A stretch of 5,367 bases of DNA, taken from Bacillota bacterium. GTDB taxonomy: Bacteria; Bacillota; Clostridia; Lachnospirales; Lachnospiraceae. The stretch spans positions 1 to 5,367 of the forward strand of contig JAEWYQ010000008.1 in NCBI GenBank assembly GCA_023395555.1. The letters are read 5' to 3'. The notes beneath the pieces were generated by a model, which saw only the letters and a program-made list of their open reading frames with translations, was not told the origin of the DNA and ran no database searches. Of this stretch, positions 1-5,339 are shown one piece after another. How positions within the stretch are numbered: position 1 is the first letter of the stretch; every line of letters begins with the position of its first letter. The position numbers and the translations under genes are program-made.

Positions 1-16
1 AAACTATACTATTCAT
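1..16 (-). CDS. Start of an unidentified minus-strand gene, cut by the window edge
   Basis: Only the first five codons (Met-Asn-Ser-Ile-Val) lie inside the window; the gene reads leftward off the edge, so its product cannot be named. The start is supported by an AGGAGG ribosome binding site six bases upstream (complement of 23-28) and by a good promoter about 115 bases upstream (132-160). It points the same way as the AraC-type regulator and glycoside hydrolase genes to its right and follows them, but it has its own promoter, so it need not be part of their transcript. From context a sugar transporter or another glycan-degrading enzyme is plausible, but that is a guess. Confidence 0.7.
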
Positions 17-22
17 ATGTGG

Positions 23-28
23 CCTCCT
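23..28 (-). promoter_or_regulatory. Ribosome binding site of the partial left gene
   Basis: The minus strand reads AGGAGG here, a full match to the anti-Shine-Dalgarno core, followed by six bases and then ATG at 16-14. This site is the main evidence that a real gene begins at position 16. Confidence 0.75.
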
Positions 29-37
29 ATTGTATGC

Positions 38-72
38 GGTAATCCCTGTTACCATTAATCTCTTCAATTAAT
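38..72 (-). other. Two small hairpins in the leader of the left gene
   Basis: Two short inverted repeats lie side by side in the predicted untranslated leader. One pairs ATTAAT at 67-72 with ATTAAT at 54-59 around a 7-base loop. The other pairs 49-53 with 38-42 (GGTAA/TTACC) around a 6-base loop. Both are short and AT-containing, so they may simply be chance structure. They lie just upstream of the ribosome binding site, where folding could affect translation. They do not match any riboswitch class that I recognise. Confidence 0.3.
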
Positions 73-131
73 AGTTTACAGGTAAATCCACGAATCTACA
101 ATTGTGAGGTCACTTCATATTATCTACTTAC

Positions 132-160
132 AGTATAGTTTACGGAAAGTTATTTTTCAA
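132..160 (-). promoter_or_regulatory. Sigma-A-type promoter for the partial left gene
   Basis: On the minus strand TTGAAA (155-160) and TATACT (132-137) are separated by exactly 17 bases. Each hexamer matches the vegetative consensus at five of six positions. Transcription would start near 124-126, giving a leader of roughly 108 bases before the ATG at 16. A 10-bp perfect palindrome sits a few bases upstream of the -35 element. Confidence 0.65.
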
Positions 161-164
161 GCTT

Positions 165-174
165 TAGCATGCTA
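165..174. promoter_or_regulatory. Palindrome TAGCATGCTA, candidate operator
   Basis: This 10-bp perfect palindrome ends four bases upstream of the -35 element of the leftward promoter at 132-160, around -41 to -50 from the predicted start. That is a common place for an activator site. No known operator consensus is matched with certainty and the regulator is unknown. The assignment as a binding site is inference from symmetry and position only. Confidence 0.35.
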
Positions 175-184
175 GACAGTCAAA

Positions 185-245
185 AGTTTTATCGGTAGTG
201 GTTTGTTGTTATTATTGTTGGTCTTATGACCCGTTCCGATAAACT
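185..245. repeat. Inverted repeat with nested hairpin in the gene-free left region
   Basis: AGTTTTATCGG at 185-195 pairs with CCGATAAACT at 236-245, ten base pairs with one bulged T, across a 40-base interval. Inside the interval GGTC-TTAT-GACC (220-231) forms a second tight hairpin. There is no U tract suited to a terminator on either strand and no open reading frame of note. It lies between the end of the hydrolase gene and the promoter of the left gene. The role is unknown. Confidence 0.35.
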
Positions 246-278
246 CGGCACAACCTCCATTATCCGTGACCTTGCCCA

Positions 279-307
279 ATGGGGCTGTCTTGCAAGGACG
301 GCCCCAT
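279..307 (-). terminator. Hairpin behind the hydrolase gene, possible weak terminator
   Basis: Arms 279-289 and 297-307 form an 11-bp stem, GC-rich in the middle with one G-U type mismatch, around a 7-base loop. On the minus strand it begins about 34 bases after the stop codon of the glycoside hydrolase, where a terminator would be expected. No run of T follows on either strand, so it is not a standard intrinsic terminator. It could instead protect the 3' end of the message. Confidence 0.35.
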
Positions 308-341
308 GGCTTGTATCATTTCATTATTAAGAATTTTGGAT

Positions 342-3300
342 TTATTGAAAATGAAACCACTGAAAATCAAACTGGCAGCCGGGCAGAAAGACAAAGGTGA
401 CAGTCTGTTCTCCGGTTACGGCGGGCAGGCTAAATTCCCGCTCCGTATAACCGTCAGAATAGGGGAATTCAAGGATTTCCATCCGGTCCCCCTCCGGGCC
501 GTGAAAACGAACATGGACGGTATTCCGGTCGAGAGGCGTGTGGCCGCATAAAATCAGCCGGTCAGCCCCTTTGTCACCAAAGTCCATATGATCAAATACA
601 ATGGATACATTGTTTCCGATCTCTTCAATGGAATCTTCCTTTAAAGTATAGCTGTCTCCGTAGATGTGGGTATAATCCAGGGAACTCAGGCGCATATAAG
701 CTTTATCATAGCGTGTGAAGGAGAAGCCCTTCAGGTGAATCTTGCGGTGTAAAACAAAGCTCAGTGCGGTAAGGCCTTTTAATCTCTTTGGAAGCTTATA
801 GGTCTCCTCCTGATACACATTCCAGATACTGGGCTTCCCATAAAGGACAGTTGTCAGCAGGGCGGCATTGGTTCTGTCCGGTATCCCTTCCCAGATTTCA
901 ATAGGAAATTCCTCATGATCCAGAGAAAAGACCGGCAGGACCAGCTCATCGGAGCCGAAGTCTCCAAAGTCCAAATGTTCAAAGCTGATCACACTTCTGC
1001 CGTCCCTTGCGGTAGCAATGCCCCGTTCGTTTCCGTTGGTCAAATTATCACTGCCATAACTGTATAGGCCCGCGGAGACAAAGGCATACGGATTTAAGCT
1101 GGCACTGCCGATCCCTGTAATAGAGATTTCCATCTGGGAGTAGAGCTTCACCTTATCCGCTCCGTTTTTGGCGGAACAGCGAAGATAGACGGTTCCGTCG
1201 CCCAGGGCGGTTATTTCTGCCGCAGTGCCCTTTGCGTTAAGAGCCGCAATATTGGTATCAATTCCGGCAACGTTGGTGATCCTCCACTGAATATCCCGGT
1301 AGGTGGCGGATGCAGGATGTATGATTGCTTGGGCGGTGAGGGCAGGCATGTCTTTTGTCAGCTTGTTTCCCTGGGGACATAGGATCTCCAGCTTGCGGAT
1401 GGGAATTTCTGCGCTATTATCTGCAGAAGCTCTCCCGGCATTGTGTACAGAGGGCTCCTTATTGTCCCGTGGGACACCGTCGGAGGATGTGCCTGCATAC
1501 CCTGTTGTTTTGCCCCTGGTTCGGAAATCCATGGGTTCACAGCTTCCGGGAGTGACGGGAGCGGGGATCGCGTTGACGGTCATCCGCGCAGACGCAAGGC
1601 CGGGCGATTCCGCCACTATGGTAATCTCTCCCGGAGAGAAGGTGCCTGACACCACAGCCAGCAGCTTTCCGCTGAACATTCTCCGGCTGGTTCCCTTGTA
1701 CTGGTCGTAATCCGTGCTGTCGCCGTTATCAAGGCCCAGCAGGCAGCCCGGCCCTTCCAGGGTAATGTGTACCCTGTTATTGGCGTTTTCCACCGGGAGA
1801 CCCTGATGATCCACGGCACTTACTTCAATAAAGACCAGATCCTGTCCGTCGGCGCTGACCTCTTTCTTATCCGGTGTCAGTACCAGGGCGGCGGCATCAC
1901 CGAAGGAGGACTTGATTTCTTCTGCGATAATGGTATCCTCTTCGTCATAGGCAACGGCTCTCAGAACTCCTCTGGAATAAGGGAGCTGCCATTCGCCCAG
2001 CAGCCGGTCCCCATGGGCGTGGTCAATCAAGTATACTCCCTGGGAGATATCATTAAAAAAGAGTTCGATTTTGGGAGCGTTGGAGCATACCCGGATATCA
2101 ATCAACTGTCCCTCTGAAAAATCCCAGTAAGGGAAAATATGAATCATCGGATACTCCTTATAACTGGTCCATTCCGCCCGGTATATATAATAAGAATCCT
2201 TGGGAAAGCCTGCGGTGTCAATTTGGCCGAAATAGGAATTCTTCGTATGATAGGGTGTGGGTTCACCGATATAATCAAACCCGCTCCAGATGAACTGTCC
2301 CAGGGAATAGGGGGCATCCCGGTCATCAATGATGCATTGCTCCGTATTCTTGGCACCCCAACTGGTGGAGCTGTTGCCCAGGGAGGAGCATTGTTCGTCA
2401 TCATCCGACAGAACAGGCTGAGCCAGAGGAAAATGGTAGATTCCCCTGCTCTGTACTGTGGAGGAGGTTTCGCTTCCGTAGATAATCCAGTCCGGATGCT
2501 CTTTGTGATGCTTGTCATAATATCTCTCAGCATAATTGTAACCGGCCAGCTTGACGATATCCGCGCATTTCCGGGCGTTTTCCCAGGGCATATAATTGGA
2601 GCCTATGGTAACCGGAGCATTCCCCCTGGGGTCATGCTCTTTCACCAGCCCCATCAGCCACCGGGTCAGCTCCTGGCCGCGTTCATCCGCATGGGTGTCA
2701 TAAATTTCATTGCCGATGCTCCACATGATGACGCTGGGATGATTGCGGTCACGGCGTATCCAGCTTGCCACATCCCTGGGAGCCCACTCGTTGAAGAACC
2801 TGGAATAATCATAGGCGGTTTTCTTCCTTTCCCACATATCAAAGGCTTCGGATACGATCAGAAACCCCATCTCGTCCGCCAGTTCCATTAATTCCACCGC
2901 AGGCATATTGTGGGCGGTGCGGATAGCGTTGGCCCCCATGGATTTTAAGATCAGAAGCTGTCTCTTGAGAGCGGTACGGTTGACCGCCGCGCCAAGACAT
3001 CCCAGGTCGTGATGCTGGCATACTCCGTAGAGCTTAAGAGGGGAGCCGTTGAGGAAGAAGCCCTTTTGACTGTCAAAGGCAATACTTCGGAAGCCGAAGG
3101 TCTGATGCTCCCAGCCGATTACCCGGCCCGCTGAGATTAACCGGGTGTTTAAACGGTAGAGAACGGGCGAGGAAATATCCCACAGCCTGGGATTGGAAAC
3201 TTTAAGCTGATGACAGGTTGTCAGCAACATATCGTCATTGATAATACCTGTCCCTTTATGGCCGGATAAAATCGGAGATTCGGAACGGGCGATAATCTGC

Positions 3301-3887
3301 CCCTCCTCATCGGCAATCCACTGCCGCAGTTCCAGGCCGTCCGGTGTATTCTGTGCGCCCAAGCTAATCTCTGTAGTGATATCCACCAACCACTCCGTGC
3401 CTTCCTGTTTGGCAGAGATATAGATTCCATCTGAGGCAAGGTGGGTGGAGGGACGGGTCTTCAGCCAGACATTGCGATAGATACCTGCTCCTGAATACCA
3501 TCTGGAATTAGGAGATTCATGCATTACCTGTACCAGAATCAAATTGGTTCCAGCCGCAAGATAGCGGCTGATATCAATTTCAAAGGTGGAATAACCATAT
3601 TTCCAGCTTCCGGCCAGACTGTTGTTGACATATACGGAACAGTTCATATAGACCCCTTCAAAACGGAGAACAGTCAGAGTATCCGGCCGGGGCTCTGCTA
3701 TCTCATAGGCTTTCTTATACCAGCCCTCACCATCTTCATAAAGATTGCCCGTATCATAGATAAGCCAATCATGGGGCAGACTTACAGGCTCCCAGAGAAT
3801 CTCCGGCTCGTTTATTTTAGCAAGACCGGTATACAGGGGATGTTTGGAAAAATACCAGTTGTCGTTAAATAATCTTATACTGTTCAT
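342..3887 (-). CDS. Glycoside hydrolase family 2 enzyme, probable beta-galactosidase with long C-terminal extension
   Basis: Predicted 1181-residue exo-glycosidase, most likely hydrolysing terminal beta-galactosides by the retaining mechanism of family GH2. Visible order: N-terminal jelly-roll sugar-binding domain (about 1-146, with WYSGAGIYRNVWL at 130-142), Ig-like domain (150-270), TIM barrel (272-575), DUF4982-like (588-655) and Ig-like GH2 C-terminal (662-772) domains, a polar linker (774-828), a bacterial Ig-like domain (829-926), then two similar beta-sandwich modules (935-1060 and 1068-1181). The family signature begins at Asn320; Glu394 in WSIGNE is the predicted acid/base and Glu473 in YGSE the nucleophile. 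No signal peptide or anchor is seen, so it should act in the cytoplasm on imported oligosaccharides. The start is fixed by AAGGAG seven bases upstream. It follows the AraC-type gene by 22 bases. Beta-glucuronidase or another GH2 specificity is not excluded. Confidence 0.93.
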   Translation of the reverse strand: MNSIRLFNDNWYFSKHPLYTGLAKINEPEILWEPVSLPHDWLIYDTGNLYEDGEGWYKKAYEIAEPRPDTLTVLRFEGVYMNCSVYVNNSLAGSWKYGYSTFEIDISRYLAAGTNLILVQVMHESPNSRWYSGAGIYRNVWLKTRPSTHLASDGIYISAKQEGTEWLVDITTEISLGAQNTPDGLELRQWIADEEGQIIARSESPILSGHKGTGIINDDMLLTTCHQLKVSNPRLWDISSPVLYRLNTRLISAGRVIGWEHQTFGFRSIAFDSQKGFFLNGSPLKLYGVCQHHDLGCLGAAVNRTALKRQLLILKSMGANAIRTAHNMPAVELMELADEMGFLIVSEAFDMWERKKTAYDYSRFFNEWAPRDVASWIRRDRNHPSVIMWSIGNEIYDTHADERGQELTRWLMGLVKEHDPRGNAPVTIGSNYMPWENARKCADIVKLAGYNYAERYYDKHHKEHPDWIIYGSETSSTVQSRGIYHFPLAQPVLSDDDEQCSSLGNSSTSWGAKNTEQCIIDDRDAPYSLGQFIWSGFDYIGEPTPYHTKNSYFGQIDTAGFPKDSYYIYRAEWTSYKEYPMIHIFPYWDFSEGQLIDIRVCSNAPKIELFFNDISQGVYLIDHAHGDRLLGEWQLPYSRGVLRAVAYDEEDTIIAEEIKSSFGDAAALVLTPDKKEVSADGQDLVFIEVSAVDHQGLPVENANNRVHITLEGPGCLLGLDNGDSTDYDQYKGTSRRMFSGKLLAVVSGTFSPGEITIVAESPGLASARMTVNAIPAPVTPGSCEPMDFRTRGKTTGYAGTSSDGVPRDNKEPSVHNAGRASADNSAEIPIRKLEILCPQGNKLTKDMPALTAQAIIHPASATYRDIQWRITNVAGIDTNIAALNAKGTAAEITALGDGTVYLRCSAKNGADKVKLYSQMEISITGIGSASLNPYAFVSAGLYSYGSDNLTNGNERGIATARDGRSVISFEHLDFGDFGSDELVLPVFSLDHEEFPIEIWEGIPDRTNAALLTTVLYGKPSIWNVYQEETYKLPKRLKGLTALSFVLHRKIHLKGFSFTRYDKAYMRLSSLDYTHIYGDSYTLKEDSIEEIGNNVSIVFDHMDFGDKGADRLILCGHTPLDRNTVHVRFHGPEGDRMEILEFPYSDGYTEREFSLPAVTGEQTVTFVFLPGCQFDFQWFHFQ

Positions 3888-3894
3888 AAAGAAT

Positions 3895-3900
3895 CTCCTT
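3895..3900 (-). promoter_or_regulatory. Ribosome binding site of the GH2 gene
   Basis: The minus strand reads AAGGAG, seven bases before the ATG at 3887-3885. It lies inside the 22-base gap after the regulator gene. That gap holds no room for a separate promoter or terminator, so the hydrolase is probably translated from the same message as the regulator. Confidence 0.8.
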
Positions 3901-3909
3901 CTTAAAAAT

Positions 3910-4785
3910 TCACAGACTCAGGCAATGGGGGCCGTGAAGGTTCCTGTATTCCGAGGGTGTATATTTTTTATAATCCTTGAATAAACGGTTAAAAGTTGAA
4001 ATACTAGCAAAACCGGCGGTCATGGCAACCTCCGTTATAGAGAGATTTGGGTCACCAAGGAGCTTTTCCGCATACATAATCCGCTGTTGATTGAGATAAT
4101 TGTAGAAGGTCATGCCAGTAAACTGCTTAAACAACCGTGTAAAATGAAATTTACTGAAGCCGGCCAGTTCGGCCAGATCCTCTACGCTTAAATTCTCGGT
4201 GCAGTTCTCGTGTATATGATTGCAGACGGTAAGGAACTTCTCAATATATTCATGATGCTTCGATCTTTTGATATTGGGAAAGCGGGTATCCCCGTTCACA
4301 AATACTCTGCCCAGAGCTACAAAAAACTGTATTATCATGGAATAGATGGATGCCTCCTTCAATACAGCATTGCTCTCGAATTCTTTCTTCATATCCAACA
4401 GGAACTGGTACAGGATGCCGTGAATATCCTCATATTTATCTGCGGTCACAACATGGCAGGGATGGTACATATGAAAGGTGGAATCAAAGCCGTAGAGGCG
4501 GCTCAGCAGGGAATAATCAAACTGGAATATAATCCGTTTCCCCTCCTCCGGGGCAAAGAGCTGATGCAATTCACCGGAGGGAATAATGAGAATATCCCCT
4601 GGTTGCAAGACATAGGGAACCTCGTTCACAACTACGGTATAATAATTGACCAGGGGCATGATGAGTTCTACTGCGGTATGCCAATGAATGGGGTAATCCT
4701 CTGCTTCCTGGTTAAGAAAAAGGCGGGCTCCAAGATTGCCGGAGTAAGAGACCGTCTCTCTGATACCATTCAGTATTTCGATCAT
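3910..4785 (-). CDS. AraC-family transcriptional regulator with N-terminal cupin domain
   Basis: A 291-residue DNA-binding regulator of usual AraC/XylS length. Residues about 18-95 form an AraC-type cupin sensor (HWHTAVELI near 34-42, then QPGDILIIPSGELH at 61-74), expected to bind a sugar. Residues about 183-287 form the two-helix-turn-helix domain: the first around 201-221 (VEDLAELAGFSKFHF), the second around 248-270, followed by the family signature FNRLFKDYKKYTPSEYR. The ATG at 4785 is preceded by AGGAGG at eight bases spacing. The gene leads a two-gene unit with the GH2 hydrolase, so it most likely activates that hydrolase, and perhaps neighbouring genes, when its sugar is present. The effector is not readable from sequence. 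Confidence 0.93.
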   Translation of the reverse strand: MIEILNGIRETVSYSGNLGARLFLNQEAEDYPIHWHTAVELIMPLVNYYTVVVNEVPYVLQPGDILIIPSGELHQLFAPEEGKRIIFQFDYSLLSRLYGFDSTFHMYHPCHVVTADKYEDIHGILYQFLLDMKKEFESNAVLKEASIYSMIIQFFVALGRVFVNGDTRFPNIKRSKHHEYIEKFLTVCNHIHENCTENLSVEDLAELAGFSKFHFTRLFKQFTGMTFYNYLNQQRIMYAEKLLGDPNLSITEVAMTAGFASISTFNRLFKDYKKYTPSEYRNLHGPHCLSL

Positions 4786-4793
4786 ATCCTTCT

Positions 4794-4799
4794 CCTCCT
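4794..4799 (-). promoter_or_regulatory. Ribosome binding site of the AraC-type gene
   Basis: The minus strand reads AGGAGG, eight bases before the ATG at 4785-4783. It supports this start over later in-frame methionines. Confidence 0.8.
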
Positions 4800-4888
4800 A
4801 AAAAAGTATCAAATATAGCTATAGTCAAATTGGTGTAATGATCCTAATTATAAAAAGCTTTGTGTAAAATATCCGGTTACATAAATAA

Positions 4889-4917
4889 AGTATAAATAGA
4901 ATTTGTGAAATTAGCAA
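4889..4917 (-). promoter_or_regulatory. Candidate promoter for the regulator-hydrolase operon
   Basis: On the minus strand TTGCTA (4912-4917) and TATACT (4889-4894) are 17 bases apart, four and five matches to the sigma-A consensus. Transcription would begin near 4882, leaving a leader of about 97 bases before the AraC-type gene. A TATAAT at 4847-4852 is an alternative -10 element, but it has no convincing -35 partner. The DNA is AT-rich, so chance matches are likely. Confidence 0.42.
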
Positions 4918-4948
4918 GTACAAAAAGAAATGAAGACAACATTTAATG

Positions 4949-4980
4949 CTTACAGTAATGGTTACAACGAACGCTGTAAG
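4949..4980. promoter_or_regulatory. Inverted repeat in the divergent intergenic region, candidate operator
   Basis: CTTACAG at 4949-4955 and CTGTAAG at 4974-4980 are perfect 7-bp inverted arms 18 bases apart. They lie between the leftward regulator gene and the rightward sigma-factor remnant, upstream of the candidate promoters of both. The spacing would place the arms on about the same helical face region for a dimeric regulator, but no named consensus is matched. Confidence 0.3.
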
Positions 4981-5006
4981 AATTTATTCTAAAATAAAAA
5001 AATAAT

Positions 5007-5032
5007 TGTAACATATACGCCTTCCTGTTAAT
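5007..5032 (+). promoter_or_regulatory. Possible ECF-type promoter of the sigma-factor remnant
   Basis: TGTAAC at 5007-5012 resembles the AAC-containing -35 element used by many ECF sigma factors, and it lies about 55 bases before the sigma gene. Such factors often transcribe their own gene. A GTTAAT at 5027-5032 is in roughly the right place for the -10 element, but ECF -10 elements vary by group, so the pairing is uncertain. Confidence 0.3.
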
Positions 5033-5066
5033 ATTCTTATTGACGTCAAGAGAGGAGGTTGATAAT

Positions 5067-5244
5067 ATGGAAAAGTTTTCGGCCGTATTTGACCTGTATA
5101 AATCACTAGTGTTTTCTGTTGCCTATAATTACTGTAAAAATGTGGAAGATGCCAATGATATTACTCAGGAAACTTTTATAAAGTATCTAAAGGCATGATG
5201 CGGTTTTTGAAAGCGAGGAGCATAGAAAGGCCTGGTTAATAAGG
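5067..5244 (+). pseudogene. ECF-type sigma factor, frameshifted and cut by an insertion sequence
   Basis: A remnant of an extracytoplasmic-function RNA polymerase sigma factor (sigma-70 family), which would direct polymerase to a small set of promoters. The ATG at 5067 follows AGGAGG (5053-5058) by eight bases. The intact frame gives 43 residues typical of sigma region 2, including DITQETFIKYL at 31-41, then stops at TGA 5196-5198. In the +1 frame from 5194 the family sequence continues as HDAVFESEEHRKAWLIR to 5244, so about one extra base lies near 5188-5193. After LIR the homology ends where the insertion sequence begins. Full-length relatives are about 160-190 residues, so region 4 is missing here. 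It should be non-functional unless the frameshift is a sequencing error and the element is absent in some cells. Confidence 0.82.
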
Positions 5245-5245
5245 G

Positions 5246-5290
5246 CACTGAAAAAGTCCATCTACTTTCCAGTAGATGGACTTTTTCGTG
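5246..5290. terminator. Strong hairpin at the insertion-sequence end, likely two-way terminator
   Basis: Arms 5250-5266 and 5271-5287 pair perfectly over 17 bp around a TTCC loop. Beyond a bulged T at 5249 three more pairs (5246-5248 with 5288-5290) extend it to 20 bp. The outer stem holds five A on one side and five T on the other, so RNA made in either direction ends the hairpin with a U run. It would block transcription from the sigma gene into the transposase gene. It begins where the element begins, so it is part of the element. Confidence 0.7.
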
Positions 5291-5305
5291 TATTTATGGT
5301 ATAAT
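5277..5305 (+). promoter_or_regulatory. Promoter of the transposase gene
   Basis: TATAAT at 5300-5305 is a perfect -10 element with a TG one base upstream (extended -10). TGGACT at 5277-5282 sits 17 bases upstream as a four-of-six -35 element. The -35 lies inside the right arm of the hairpin at 5246-5290, so hairpin and promoter overlap. Transcription would start near 5312, about 28 bases before the ATG at 5340. Confidence 0.6.
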
Positions 5306-5339
5306 TATGCATATAAACGAGGCAAGGGAGAGGCAAAAA

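Noticed and set aside
226..330. A 34-codon plus-strand frame in the left gene-free region, and the 90-codon frame that starts at 279
   Set aside because: No ribosome binding site in front of either, no recognisable protein motif, and the second runs into the antisense of the hydrolase C-terminus.
1303..2117. Several open frames of 60-135 codons on both strands inside the hydrolase
   Set aside because: All overlap a gene with clear domain structure and lack ribosome binding sites and family resemblance.
2139..2891. A 250-codon open frame on the plus strand inside the hydrolase gene
   Set aside because: It is antisense to the catalytic barrel, whose reading matches GH2 motifs residue by residue. 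The plus-strand translation resembles no family I know, and it has no ribosome binding site. It is a shadow of the real gene.
3519..3872. Plus-strand open frame of 117 codons over the N-terminus of the hydrolase
   Set aside because: Antisense to the conserved GH2 sugar-binding domain, with no recognisable motif.
4210..4818. Plus-strand open frame of 202 codons opposite the AraC-type gene
   Set aside because: The minus-strand frame has complete cupin and helix-turn-helix signatures and a ribosome binding site; the plus-strand product has neither.
4805..4830. TTGACT on the minus strand as -35 for the AraC-type gene
   Set aside because: No acceptable -10 element lies 16-18 bases downstream; the sequence there runs into the T run and the ribosome binding site.
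5194..5305. Continuation of the sigma frame into the insertion sequence as a natural fusion protein
   Set aside because: After LIR the residues follow the hairpin of the element and stop at about 5303; there is no conserved sigma sequence, so this is accidental read-in.
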